A DNA stretch of 64,000 nucleotides. It comes from Myxococcales bacterium (GTDB taxonomy: Bacteria; Myxococcota_A; Polyangia; Polyangiales; GCA-016699535). Below are positions 17,898 through 26,545 of the stretch, piece by piece; position 1 is the stretch's first letter, and every line of letters begins with the position of its first letter. Below the pieces are notes generated by a model, which had not been told where the DNA came from, made no database searches, and saw only the letters and a program-made list of their open reading frames with translations. The position numbers were made by a program, and so were the translations under genes. The DNA is taken from assembly GCA_020633325.1 (NCBI GenBank), contig JACKDX010000002.1, positions 496,001 through 560,000 of the forward strand. The letters run 5' to 3'.

Positions 17898-18256
17898 TGG
17901 AGGCGCTGGGAGTCGAACCCAGGTCCGAAAGCAATCCGCGATGGCTTCTACGTGTGTAGTCTGCAGTTTAATGTCGCCACGAAGTACGCCCACAGACAGG
18001 CTCGCTTTGCAGCCAGTAGCTCTTTGGTTTCGCCATTGTCCCAAGCTACGAGGATTAGGCTAGCCAGTTCAATTACGCCTAGCTGAGAGTACTGACAGAC
18101 TCTTCAGTTCAACGGCTCCTTTGGCTTAATTAGGCCGCAAGAGCGAGTTCTGCATCAGTGTTTGCAGTTATGTTTCCCCGAGGTATTTACGTCGTACCGA
18201 GGACCGACGACACGCCACCAGCGCTTCAACACCCCCGTCGAAGCCGGAACGCCCCC
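17898..18256 (-). ncRNA. ssrA: tmRNA (transfer-messenger RNA)
   Basis: The 5' end reads GGGGGCGTTCCGGCTTCGACG (five-base G start then the tmRNA-specific TTCGACGGGG box). The 3' end reads GGACCTGGGTTCGACTCCCAGCGCCTCCA, a tRNA-like T-arm with TTCGA and an acceptor strand that pairs GGGGGCG with CGCCTCC. The terminal CCA is not encoded (CTA follows the discriminator A), so it must be added. The resume ORF encodes a degradation tag, listed separately. Length is about 359 nt, normal for a one-piece tmRNA. It rescues stalled ribosomes with SmpB. Its 3' end is a common island integration site and here borders the accessory region. Confidence 0.95.
18130..18165 (-). other. tmRNA resume reading frame and tag peptide ANTDAELALAA
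   Basis: Reading on the minus strand from the GCA resume codon: A-N-T-D-A-E-L-A-L-A-A, then TAA. The tag ends with the LAA signal recognised by ClpXP/ClpAP-type proteases, so it is fully functional in form. A ClpA-type gene is present at 60,710. Confidence 0.9.
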
Positions 18257-18279
18257 ATGATGTCAAAGAACACCTGTCT

Positions 18280-18307
18280 ATTATAAGGCCTGTGCGGTCT
18301 ACCGCAA
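18280..18307 (-). promoter_or_regulatory. ssrA promoter (sigma-70 type)
   Basis: On the minus strand, TTGCGG (complement of 18302-18307), a 16-bp spacer and a perfect TATAAT (complement of 18280-18285). The start of the mature tmRNA is 23 bp downstream of the -10 element, consistent with a short processed leader. Confidence 0.7.
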
Positions 18308-18372
18308 GCCTTGAGAGAGGTTCCTGGGCATATCCTGCCGACAAGGTCGGATTTTTCAGGTAGGAATACAGT

Positions 18373-19503
18373 GTGAGCATGGAACCCTCGGACGCGGTTT
18401 TTCATTTTTTGGAGAGCGTTGCACCCGCCACCGAGGCGGAGTTTTACCTCAATCTATTTCGCGCCCAGGCGAAGGAGAGCTTTGCTCTCATCGCCGTTCA
18501 GCGGGGTATCGCAGAACACGCGCTTGACGCGGTGGCTGTGGATCTGCGTTGCTTGGCGCTATTGGGGCTTACGCCCGTGGTCGTGTTGGGGGTAGACAAC
18601 GGCAGCCATACGCCGCGGTCCGCCGAACGCCTGTTGGCCATGCTCAACGAAGCAAAAGTGCAAGCGGCCGAGGCGGCGCCCGTGGTCTCTGCCATTCGCA
18701 AGTTGGCGGCCGGCGGGATTATTCCGGTCGTGGCGCTCCCTCCGCAAAAGACGCATGACGGGTTGTTGACGGAGCTCACCACAACGTTGGAATCGCGGAA
18801 ATTGGTGTTCTTGCACCGAAAAGGCGCGCTGAAGCATCACCAACGCCGCGTCGGAGCAGTCAATCTCAACACCGAGTTCGATGCCTTGATGGCCGCTGCG
18901 GATATAACAAAAGAGCAAAAGAGTATGCTGGCGTTGTCCAAGGAGCTGATTTGGCGACGCGCCCCTGACCGAATGCTTGTCGCAATCACGGCGCCGGGAG
19001 GATTGTTAAGGGAACTGTTTTCCATCAAGGGCGCAGGAACGCTTCTTCGGCGCGGCAGCATTGTCGAGCATTATGATCGTATTGATCAAGTGGATCGCGG
19101 GCGCCTAACGACGCTCATCGAGACTAGCTTTGGGCGGCGCGTGCGCGAAGATTTTTTTTCAAGACCCCTGAGCCGTATTTATCTGGAGCAGGGATACCGG
19201 GGTGTGGCGATGCTTGTCGATACCCCGCTCGGCGGCTACCTGACGAAGTTTGCGGTGACCAAGGACGCCCAGGGGGAGGGGATCGGCAGCGATCTATGGA
19301 CAGCCGTGATCGCGGATCGCCCGGTATTCTTCTGGCGCGCCCGCAGCGATAACCCGATTTTGCCGTGGTACATCAAAAAATGCACTGGAATGCATCAGGA
19401 AAAATCATGGTTTGTGTTTTGGCGGGGCATAGAAACCAGCGCGATTCGCCAGGTGATCGAATACTGTAACGCCCAGCCCGTCGACATAGATAACGCCAGA
19501 TAG
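18373..19503 (+). CDS. NAGK/NAGS-like protein: degenerate amino-acid-kinase domain fused to DUF619 acetyltransferase
   Basis: 376 residues; GTG 18373 has an AGGA seven bases upstream, and ATG 18379 is an in-frame alternative. The N-terminal 230 residues have the amino-acid-kinase fold layout (LDAVAVDLRCLALLGLTPVVVLG), but the usual N-terminal KxGG substrate/ATP loop is missing, as are the second-half ATP motifs. The C-terminal 110 residues (GYRGVAMLVDTPLGGYLTKFAV, GEGIGSDLW, FFWRARSDNPILPWYIKKCTGM) match the DUF619 NAT domain of bifunctional N-acetylglutamate synthase-kinases. An acetyltransferase (N-acetylglutamate synthase) role in arginine synthesis is inferred; the kinase half is probably regulatory. 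Confidence 0.8.
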   Translation: MSMEPSDAVFHFLESVAPATEAEFYLNLFRAQAKESFALIAVQRGIAEHALDAVAVDLRCLALLGLTPVVVLGVDNGSHTPRSAERLLAMLNEAKVQAAEAAPVVSAIRKLAAGGIIPVVALPPQKTHDGLLTELTTTLESRKLVFLHRKGALKHHQRRVGAVNLNTEFDALMAAADITKEQKSMLALSKELIWRRAPDRMLVAITAPGGLLRELFSIKGAGTLLRRGSIVEHYDRIDQVDRGRLTTLIETSFGRRVREDFFSRPLSRIYLEQGYRGVAMLVDTPLGGYLTKFAVTKDAQGEGIGSDLWTAVIADRPVFFWRARSDNPILPWYIKKCTGMHQEKSWFVFWRGIETSAIRQVIEYCNAQPVDIDNAR

Positions 19504-19662
19504 CGCGATTAAGCGTTTTGCTTTAGGATGTGACTGCCCGGTGTTTAGGGGCGTCATGTGGCATGTTTCATCACAATACCACACCAGAATAGAACAGTTG
19601 TTACCCGCTCTGTGGCTTTCTGTTGCATAATTGGTCAAGTCGACAATTCAGTTGGGGGCAAA

Positions 19663-20685
19663 GTGAGAACGACGTTATCCGGATCTTCGGGAAGTATGGG
19701 TTTGGCTGTATGGCTTTGGGGCGCCGTGATTGTGGGCAGTGCGTTCTTGAGCGTGGCCAAGGCGGATGATGGCGCGACAGACGAGGAGCGGCGTCAAGCA
19801 GCGGGCGCTGCATATGACCGCGGAAGCAAGGCATATCTTGCGGGCGACTTCGAACGCGCGGCTCGGTTTTACGAGACGGCTTTTCGATTGGCTCCTGCAG
19901 CGCCGGCTTTGATTCAAGCTGTACGCGCATACCAGCAGGCGGGGGACGATCGACGGGCGGGCACCGTCGCGCTCGCGTTGCAAGAGACGTATGGGGTGGA
20001 GCAGATGGCAGAACATACCACGCAGGCTCTCGAAAAAGCGCGAAGCGAGAACATGCGCGTGGATGTGGTGTGCGAGGGCTGCCAACTTGAAATAGATGGC
20101 GAAAGGGAAGGGTTTCCCTCGGTGTTTCTGGAGCCTCGGACGGCCCACACAGTGAATGCGGTATTCGAGACAGGCACGCGTTCCGAGAGCGTGAGCGGGG
20201 AGGCAGGAACGCAGCGTGTGATCACTTTTACCGCCCCGCGCGAGGGGGAAGTGGTGCCCCAAGAACATCCCGCCTCTTCCGAGAAGCCACCTGCTTCAAA
20301 TGAGGCTGCATCTACGGAGACGGAGGGCGATACCTCGACGGGCCTCTCCCCTGTGTTCTTTTGGACCGGTGTTGGGCTCACAGCGGTGCTGACGGGGATC
20401 ACCATTTGGTCGGCGCTCGATACACAGTCGGCGGCGGATGATTATGAGAAGAACCCAACGCAGCAGGGACTGGACGATGGGCAAGGCTTGGAGCTCCGTA
20501 CGAATCTCTTGCTGGCAGCCAGTGCTGCGTTATTGGTGGGTACGGGTGCAGTGGGGATCTTCTTCACCGACTGGGGCGGGCACGAAAAGCAGTCTACCCA
20601 GGCGGCGCGAAACAACGGCGGCTTTCACGCGGCGGCGACATGGATCCCGGGTGGTGCCATGGCAACGGTCAGGGGGCGCTTTTGA
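19663..20685 (+). CDS. Exported TPR/PEGA-like protein preceding a Ser/Thr kinase
   Basis: 340 residues from GTG 19663, which follows a GGGGG ribosome site and gives a proper signal peptide (MGLAVWLWGAVIVGSAFLSVAKA). A TPR-like unit follows (AYDRGSKAYLAGDFERAARFYETAFRL), then a PEGA-like beta domain at about 165-225, a Glu/Ser/Pro-rich linker, and two C-terminal membrane segments (VFFWTGVGLTAVLTGITIW and LLLAASAALLVGTGAVGIFF). This architecture is common in Myxococcota next to kinases. The kinase gene starts on the base following this stop, so the two are co-translated and probably act together at the envelope. Confidence 0.75.
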   Translation: MRTTLSGSSGSMGLAVWLWGAVIVGSAFLSVAKADDGATDEERRQAAGAAYDRGSKAYLAGDFERAARFYETAFRLAPAAPALIQAVRAYQQAGDDRRAGTVALALQETYGVEQMAEHTTQALEKARSENMRVDVVCEGCQLEIDGEREGFPSVFLEPRTAHTVNAVFETGTRSESVSGEAGTQRVITFTAPREGEVVPQEHPASSEKPPASNEAASTETEGDTSTGLSPVFFWTGVGLTAVLTGITIWSALDTQSAADDYEKNPTQQGLDDGQGLELRTNLLLAASAALLVGTGAVGIFFTDWGGHEKQSTQAARNNGGFHAAATWIPGGAMATVRGRF

Positions 20686-22191
20686 ATGACAGGGGCTTCC
20701 GTTAGACCGAACCCTACGGACCGGCGAAAGGTGGTGGGTCAACGGCTAGGCCGCTACGATGTTTTATATCTGCTCGCCTCGGGCGGGATGGGCTCGGTGT
20801 ATGTCGGACGCCAATCCGGTATGGCGGGATTCGAGCGGCTTGTGGCCATTAAGACGCTGCATCCCCATCTGGCTGAAGAGGACCAGTTTGTGAACATGTT
20901 CCTGGATGAGGCGCGACTGGCCGCCCGCATTCGGCACCCCAACGTCGTGGCCACGCTAGACATCTCCGAATCCCCGCTCGATGGCTATTTTTTAGTCATG
21001 GAATACGTGGAGGGGGAGAACTTGGCTGCGTTGCTAAAGCGAAGCGTGATGTCTGGCAGCCATCTTCCGGTTACCATTGCTTTGCGCATCGTGCTCGATG
21101 CACTGCAGGGTCTGGCTGCCGCCCATAGCCTTACGGAACGCGATGGCAAACGCTTGAACCTTGTTCATCGCGACGTCTCGCCGCAAAACGTACTTGTGGG
21201 CGCCGATGGCATCTCGCGGCTTACTGACTTTGGTATCGCCAAAGCAGAGGTCAATGTCTCTACCACGCGCCATGGACAACTCAAGGGCAAGCTTTCGTAT
21301 ATGGCGCCGGAGCAAGCCACGCACGGCCGGGTTGAGCAGCGTTCGGATCTGTTTTCGATGGGAATTGTGCTTTGGGAGGCATTGACGCAAAAGCGCTTGT
21401 TTCGCGGAAAGACCAATGCAGAAACGCTTCATAAGGTGCTCATTTCAGATGCTCCCTCGCCCTCAAGTGTGCGCAAGGACTTGGCCCCCTTTGATAATGT
21501 GCTCAAACGCGCGCTTGCGAGGGCGGTGGAGGAACGCTTTCAAACGGCGCAGGAAATGATCGAAGCCATCGAACGTGTAGCGCCACAGGTTGGCGGAGTT
21601 GCGCCAGCGCGTGCGGTGAGTTTGCTCGTAGAAAAGCTGAGCAAAGATAAGCTAAGTCAAGAGGCGCGCGCCATCAATGACGCACTTCGCGGTATTCCTC
21701 GTGATCCTGGAGTTCCGATCGCTATTCCGATCGACATCGACGAAGAGGGTAGGACGCCGGTGACAGACAGTTCGGTCCTAATCCGGTCCGATGAGAGTGG
21801 CTCAGATCGTGCAAGCTCAAGGCGGGGCGCTTCCCCTTGGCTTTGGGGTTTCCTGGTGCTGGGTGTGCTCGGCCTCGGCGTCATAGCGACCATGTGGTTT
21901 TCGAGACCGCATCAGGTGGCGGCCCCGCCGAAAAGAGAGACGGCTAAGCAATCCTCGGCGCCGCCGACACGTCCGCCCGAAGTGGCCCCCCCCGGGGAGG
22001 TGGTAACCCCGGCTGTTCCCACCGTTTTGGAGCCGAAAGCGCAAGAGCCTGAGGCAGCCCCTCCTGCGCCTGAAGAACCGACCGCAACACCACCGCCTGC
22101 GCCCACGCGCGTTCGCCGCGTGATACGGCGACAGCCGAAAGCCAAACGACCCTCTTCGAATGCAGAAGTGTTGAGTAATCCGTATCGGTGA
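20686..22191 (+). CDS. Transmembrane Ser/Thr protein kinase (PknB-like)
   Basis: 501 residues. Kinase domain about 23-295: G-loop ASGGMGSVYV, catalytic lysine K56 (VAIK), HRD at 161-163 in HRDVSPQN, DFG at 181-183, APE in YMAPEQ. The kinase is thus catalytically complete. A single membrane segment (WLWGFLVLGVLGLGVIATMWF, around 385-405) separates it from a Pro/Glu-rich tail ending in Arg/Lys-rich RVRRVIRRQPKAKRPS. It starts directly after the upstream TPR protein stop. It probably phosphorylates regulators in response to an envelope signal; substrates are unknown. Confidence 0.95.
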   Translation: MTGASVRPNPTDRRKVVGQRLGRYDVLYLLASGGMGSVYVGRQSGMAGFERLVAIKTLHPHLAEEDQFVNMFLDEARLAARIRHPNVVATLDISESPLDGYFLVMEYVEGENLAALLKRSVMSGSHLPVTIALRIVLDALQGLAAAHSLTERDGKRLNLVHRDVSPQNVLVGADGISRLTDFGIAKAEVNVSTTRHGQLKGKLSYMAPEQATHGRVEQRSDLFSMGIVLWEALTQKRLFRGKTNAETLHKVLISDAPSPSSVRKDLAPFDNVLKRALARAVEERFQTAQEMIEAIERVAPQVGGVAPARAVSLLVEKLSKDKLSQEARAINDALRGIPRDPGVPIAIPIDIDEEGRTPVTDSSVLIRSDESGSDRASSRRGASPWLWGFLVLGVLGLGVIATMWFSRPHQVAAPPKRETAKQSSAPPTRPPEVAPPGEVVTPAVPTVLEPKAQEPEAAPPAPEEPTATPPPAPTRVRRVIRRQPKAKRPSSNAEVLSNPYR

Positions 22192-22250
22192 TGACGTGAT
22201 GCGCGGCGGGCAAATATGTGCGCAAAGATCCGTATAACGGAAGGTCGGCC

Positions 22251-23027
22251 GTGCTGAGGAAGCCCTTCTTCGGGCTGGCCCTGCTATTGGTGCCCCTTCT
22301 CAGCTACTGCGAGGCGATAGAACCCTTGTACGTGCGCGTCTTCGGGCGTGCGGCCCATCAGATCCGGCCGTCACCGCCATCCGGCGCCGGGGCAGCGACG
22401 AACGAAAACACCATTTTTGCCTATACCAACAAGGCGGGCCGGACGGTGTATGTGGACCGTATCGATAAGGTGCCTGCGGCGTTGAGAGCACAGAGCGCAC
22501 GCGTCGCTTTGTCAAAGGTCTCGCTCAACTCGGAGTTGGCCCGCGATCTCGACAAACGCGTCCTTGAGGAGCACCAAGCGCTCGCGCGTTCATCTTATTG
22601 TGCGGAGACGACATTCCGTGCGGCCCAACCTTGGTGGCGCGAGGTCTGGCATACCCACGGTTATTGGATGGTGTTAGCGAGTGTCCTATTGCTGCTGGTG
22701 CTTGTGACGCCGCTCGCGATGCGTAGCGTGGATCCGCCTGCATGGGCGCGGTTTTTGGGATTTGCCATACCTTCTCTGTTAGTGGTTGGCCTGGTCACGC
22801 ATGGGATGGTTCAAGCCCAACGGGCGCGTGAAAACGTCCAACTGGCAGCTAATCTTTGTGATCCCAAGCGGATATCGTCCTCTTCGCCGAGTTCCACCCG
22901 CTCGCGCATTCAAGTCGTGCAAAAGCTGCGGCAGATCATACGGGCCTCAGAAAAGCATCGCGAAGATGTTATTCAAGACGCCTTCAAGGACTCTCGATTC
23001 ATTGCTCCGCTTCCGAATGACGGGTAG
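22251..23027 (+). CDS. Membrane protein with DUF4124-like domain, kinase-linked
   Basis: 258 residues from GTG 22251, preceded by GGAAGG; a GTG at 22218 would add 11 codons. The start (LRKPFFGLALLLVPLLSYCEA) is a signal peptide with cysteine. The periplasmic part contains IFAYTNKAGRTVYVDRIDKVP, which resembles the DUF4124 beta-hairpin motif. Two membrane segments follow (YWMVLASVLLLLVLVTPLA and FLGFAIPSLLVVGLVTHGM) and then a Ser/Arg-rich cytoplasmic tail. It follows the kinase gene by about 60 bp on the same strand and may be part of its sensing module. Function unknown. Confidence 0.65.
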   Translation: MLRKPFFGLALLLVPLLSYCEAIEPLYVRVFGRAAHQIRPSPPSGAGAATNENTIFAYTNKAGRTVYVDRIDKVPAALRAQSARVALSKVSLNSELARDLDKRVLEEHQALARSSYCAETTFRAAQPWWREVWHTHGYWMVLASVLLLLVLVTPLAMRSVDPPAWARFLGFAIPSLLVVGLVTHGMVQAQRARENVQLAANLCDPKRISSSSPSSTRSRIQVVQKLRQIIRASEKHREDVIQDAFKDSRFIAPLPNDG

Positions 23028-23046
23028 CGCGCACAAATAACGGCAT

Positions 23047-23577
23047 TTAAAGTGTAGCTTGACCTGGCTTCCATTCGACGGGGCAAAGCTCCCCGGTTTG
23101 AAGTGCAGTGAGCGTCCGCAGGACCTCGTCTACACTGCGTCCTACCGAAAGATCGTTGACACTGACAAAACGGATAATGTTGTCGGGATCGACGATGAAA
23201 GTGGCTCGGAGTGCCACGCCGTTTTCTTTGTGAAGTATGCCGAGCGCCGAAGACAATTCTCGCTTTGTATCAGCCAACATAGGGAAGGGCAGGGAACGGA
23301 GATCCTTGTGGTCCTTACGCCAAGCCAAATGGACGTAGTGGGTGTCAGTACTGGCGCCTAAGACGACCGCGTTTTTCTCCTGAAACTCTTTTTGTTTGGT
23401 CCCGAATGCCGCGATTTCAGTGGGGCAGATAAAGGTGAAATCCATTGGCCAAAAAAACATGACTTTCCACTTTTTCGCGAAACTGTCCTGCGTGAACTCC
23501 GCAAACTCCTTGCCGGCATCGAGGCTGACGCAAGCCTGTAACTTAAAATCTGGAAATTTATCTCCCACAGTGAGCAT
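23047..23577 (-). CDS. ahpC: Peroxiredoxin, AhpC/Prx1 type
   Basis: 176 residues, ATG 23577 with AGGAG eight bases upstream. The peroxidatic cysteine C51 lies in MDFTFICPTE and the resolving C165 in GELCPVEW, so it is a typical 2-Cys peroxiredoxin that reduces H2O2 and organic hydroperoxides using a thiol reductant. No AhpF or AhpD gene adjoins; recycling may be through thioredoxin. No OxyR gene is beside it. It is convergent with the DUF4124-like gene. Confidence 0.93.
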   Translation of the reverse strand: MLTVGDKFPDFKLQACVSLDAGKEFAEFTQDSFAKKWKVMFFWPMDFTFICPTEIAAFGTKQKEFQEKNAVVLGASTDTHYVHLAWRKDHKDLRSLPFPMLADTKRELSSALGILHKENGVALRATFIVDPDNIIRFVSVNDLSVGRSVDEVLRTLTALQTGELCPVEWKPGQATL

Positions 23578-23780
23578 TTCGACGACTCCTATTTATAAGA
23601 TGCGGCGGAGTCTAATCCTCATCGAAGCTCGGGACAACCTGTTAATAAACATGAATGATATCAAAAGGTTACGGTAATAGCATTTTCAAGACCGGCATGA
23701 TGGCCATGGGTGCCGCTCTTAGGAGTATGGACGAAAACTGCAAAATTGCTGGCTATCAGGGCGGTTTACCCTTATAGGTC

Positions 23781-24068
23781 GTGCCGATTGACGAATCAGG
23801 AGTGAGCGTGGCGAGACACCGACAACGAGACGATTTTGACCAGGAGCAGAGTGGCCGGGATGATCATGTTAAACTGGAGGGGGTCATCACCAACGTCTTT
23901 GCTGGCGGCCAGTTCGAGGTGACCACAGATGCGGGCGCCATCGTGCGCGCGCAGCTCTGTGGCCGTATGCGAAAATTTCGCATACGGGTCATTTTGGGCG
24001 ATCGGGTGACGGTGGCGCTTTCTCCCTATGATCTCACGCACGGGATGATCACTTATCGCGCCAAGTAG
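23781..24068 (+). CDS. infA: Translation initiation factor IF-1
   Basis: 95 residues, longer than the usual about 72 because of an N-terminal charged extension (RHRQRDDFDQEQSGRDDHV); a GTG about ten codons in is an alternative start. The OB-fold pattern is clear: VKLEGVITNVFAGGQFEV, LCGRMRKFRIRVILGDRVTVALSPYDLTHGMITYR. IF-1 binds the ribosomal A site during initiation. Bacteria of this group often have more than one infA copy; this one is not in the usual secY-map context. Its 3' end overlaps the convergent phosphomutase gene by 16 bp. Confidence 0.85.
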   Translation: MPIDESGVSVARHRQRDDFDQEQSGRDDHVKLEGVITNVFAGGQFEVTTDAGAIVRAQLCGRMRKFRIRVILGDRVTVALSPYDLTHGMITYRAK

Positions 24069-25666
24069 TCGAGCGTCGAGCGCATGATTTCTTCTGCGCG
24101 CTTTGATGCAGATGAAACGGTGCCCGCCATCCCGGCATGTTCGTCCAGGGGCTCACGGACATCCACATAGATTTTCAGTTTGGGTTCGGTGCCACTGGGG
24201 CGCAGCACGACCCTACTTTGGCCTTCGAGATCAAACGCCACGACATTGCTCGGGGGCATGTCGATGGGCGCGCGCGTGCCGTCTGCCCGTGTGTGGATGC
24301 TGTTCTGATAGTCGCGGCACGACAGTATTTTCGTCCCCGCCCAATCTCTGGGAGGGCTGCTCTTCAGCGACTCTAGTGTCCTATAGAGCTCAAGCGTGCT
24401 CGTGCGATTGGAAAGCGTAATAGACCTCAGCACACTCCAGTGAACGCCGTGCTTTCGCCATAAGGATTCAAGTGCTTGAAAGAGGCTACTCCCTTGCGCT
24501 TTGAGTGAACCTGCATATTCAAGCAGCACGATGGCTGCAGAGATTCCATCTTTGTCAGACACGCCTTCGCTGACTGCGTACCCGAGCGCTTCCTCGTAAG
24601 CGAAGATGAACTCGTATCCCTCCGCCACCAGTGCCAGAGCGCGTGTCATGAGCCATTTGAAGCCCGTAAGGGTTTGTTCCCATCGCGCACCATATGCGGC
24701 CGCAATCTCGCCGAGCATCGGAGAACTGACAATGGTCGACAACACCAAAGGCTGGCATTTTCGAGATGCGCGTCCCAGCAGGTAGTCACCCAGCAAGGCT
24801 CCAACTTCATTGCCCGTCAGCGAGCGCCAGTGACCGTGAGTGTCGGGTATCGCTACCGCCAGCCGATCTGCATCCGGATCGTGTACGAGCGCTAAATCTG
24901 CCTCTTTTTCCCTGCCGAGCCCGATCACGTTGTCCATCACGCCTGGCTCCTCGGGATTCGGAAAAGGAAGGCCCGGGAAATCAGGATCTGGCTCGGCTTG
25001 ATTTGGGACGATGAATGGCGCATCGAACCCGGTAGCCGCTAAAGCCCGACTGAACAGGTCCCTCCCCACGCCATGGAGGGGACTGTACGCAATGCGCAAA
25101 GATACGGGGGGCCGAGGCGTGGCGACAAGATCGGAGACGTATGTGATGTAGGCCGCGGGTAGGGCATCATCTAGCGAATGCAAGAGGCCCGGCTTTTCGG
25201 GCATCTCATGCATTACGCCCTCTGTCTGTTGTGGTGGGGAATCAAGCTCAGCCAAGACCGCGGCATCGTACGGCGGTATGATCTGTACGCCGTTGTGCCA
25301 ATAGAGTTTGTATCCGTTGTAAGCCGCGGGGTTGTGGCTTGCGGTGATCATGATGCCCGCGCAGGCTTTTGTGTGCTTCACTGAAAATGCCAATAGAGGC
25401 GTAGGAACTGGTTCGCTAAATGCGTGCACGGCTATACCGCGCGAGTTGATCACTTCTGCGGCAATGGCGGCAAACTCCGCACTGTGGTGGCGTGCATCAA
25501 ATCCCACGCACACACCACGATCCGGTGCATCACTAATCTCCCTGAGCAGATACTGGCATAGCGCATCGGTGGTGCGCTCGACCAGCTGCGCGTTAAACTG
25601 GCCAGCCAAAGGCCCCATAATGGCGCGAATGCCCGCGGTGCCAAAAGTGTAAGTGTTTGCACTCAT
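24053..25666 (-). CDS. Phosphoglucomutase/phosphomannomutase family enzyme
   Basis: 537 residues from ATG 25666, which overlaps the stop of the upstream epimerase-like gene as ATGA; longer frames are spurious. Alpha-D-phosphohexomutase motifs: FGTAGIRAIMG near the N-terminus, phosphoserine S110 in GIMITASHNPAAYNGYK, the metal loop DPDADRLAV, the sugar loop EEALGYAVSEGVSDKDG, and the C-terminal phosphate loop RPSGTEPKLKIY. The length and the GTAGIR start fit the PGM2-like branch that interconverts hexose-1- and -6-phosphates. Exact sugar not decided by sequence. Confidence 0.93.
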   Translation of the reverse strand: MSANTYTFGTAGIRAIMGPLAGQFNAQLVERTTDALCQYLLREISDAPDRGVCVGFDARHHSAEFAAIAAEVINSRGIAVHAFSEPVPTPLLAFSVKHTKACAGIMITASHNPAAYNGYKLYWHNGVQIIPPYDAAVLAELDSPPQQTEGVMHEMPEKPGLLHSLDDALPAAYITYVSDLVATPRPPVSLRIAYSPLHGVGRDLFSRALAATGFDAPFIVPNQAEPDPDFPGLPFPNPEEPGVMDNVIGLGREKEADLALVHDPDADRLAVAIPDTHGHWRSLTGNEVGALLGDYLLGRASRKCQPLVLSTIVSSPMLGEIAAAYGARWEQTLTGFKWLMTRALALVAEGYEFIFAYEEALGYAVSEGVSDKDGISAAIVLLEYAGSLKAQGSSLFQALESLWRKHGVHWSVLRSITLSNRTSTLELYRTLESLKSSPPRDWAGTKILSCRDYQNSIHTRADGTRAPIDMPPSNVVAFDLEGQSRVVLRPSGTEPKLKIYVDVREPLDEHAGMAGTVSSASKRAEEIMRSTLDYLAR

Positions 25667-26514
25667 GCTGCGGGCATGTTTAGGAGGATAGGGCGATAAC
25701 CATCCCGAAAGCTTGGATAGCGCAGGGCGTAGCCCGTTTCCAAGAGCCTGTCGTTGCAACATCGTTTGCTGGTAAACCGCTTTGCGGAGGTATCCACTTT
25801 TCCAGCAGTAGGGAAAGGCGCTCCCAATTGTTCGGCCAGCCATACCAGCAGCGTTTTTCGATCGACTGGGTCTGAGTCTGCGCCAATGTAATGGGTATCG
25901 GTGGCGCGAAGGCCAATAAGATGCCGTAGGGCACCAGCGCAGTCATCCCGGTGGATGCGATTGGTGAATTGCACCACGTTCGACGGAAAGCGTGCAAGGC
26001 CCTGGCATACGTCCCTGAGTAGTTTGGTACGCCCCGGACCATAGATGCCGGCTGCTCGAAAAATTACGTAGGGCAACTTGCTTTGGGCCAATTGCTCCTC
26101 ACTTTTTCGCAAGAGTTGACCGTTACTATGAACCGGCTCTGTGGGTGAAGTTTCATCGACCCATTCGCCAGTCAACTGCCCATAAACGGACGTGCTCGAG
26201 ACCATTAGCACCCTCCGAGGCGGATTCCTTGCGCGCTTGAGAGCCTGCAGCAGATGGTTAAACCCGCGTAAATAAAGGGACGTGTAGGATTCAGGATCTG
26301 ATCGATTGGGAGCCGCCGCAAACACGGCCACGTCCACAGCGGGAATTCGATCAAGCGTACGCGGCAACTCGAGGTCGGCCTCGATACGCGTGAAGCCTAG
26401 GGGAAGCTTGTCCACGTTGCGTCTGAGTCCGAACACGACGTGCCCATCTTGCAAAAGCCGCAAACCCAATGCGGTGCCAACGTATCCGCATCCCGCAATA
26501 AGGATATGTGCCAT
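25663..26514 (-). CDS. NAD(P)-binding epimerase-like protein (YeeZ type)
   Basis: 283 residues from ATG 26514; the frame is open further but that part is antisense to the next SDR gene. The N-terminus AHILIAGCGYVGTALGLRLLQ is a Rossmann motif with GxGxxG, followed by SSTSVYGQLTGEWVDE and YVIFRAAGIYGPGR, as in extended SDR/YeeZ proteins. The usual YxxxK is not evident (VYGQL), as in other YeeZ-like members. Translationally coupled (4-bp overlap) to the phosphomutase, which suggests a sugar-nucleotide or cell-envelope role. Confidence 0.85.
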   Translation of the reverse strand: MAHILIAGCGYVGTALGLRLLQDGHVVFGLRRNVDKLPLGFTRIEADLELPRTLDRIPAVDVAVFAAAPNRSDPESYTSLYLRGFNHLLQALKRARNPPRRVLMVSSTSVYGQLTGEWVDETSPTEPVHSNGQLLRKSEEQLAQSKLPYVIFRAAGIYGPGRTKLLRDVCQGLARFPSNVVQFTNRIHRDDCAGALRHLIGLRATDTHYIGADSDPVDRKTLLVWLAEQLGAPFPTAGKVDTSAKRFTSKRCCNDRLLETGYALRYPSFRDGYRPILLNMPAA

Positions 26515-26545
26515 AACTAGGGAAATCAATGTAAACTGAGTCATC

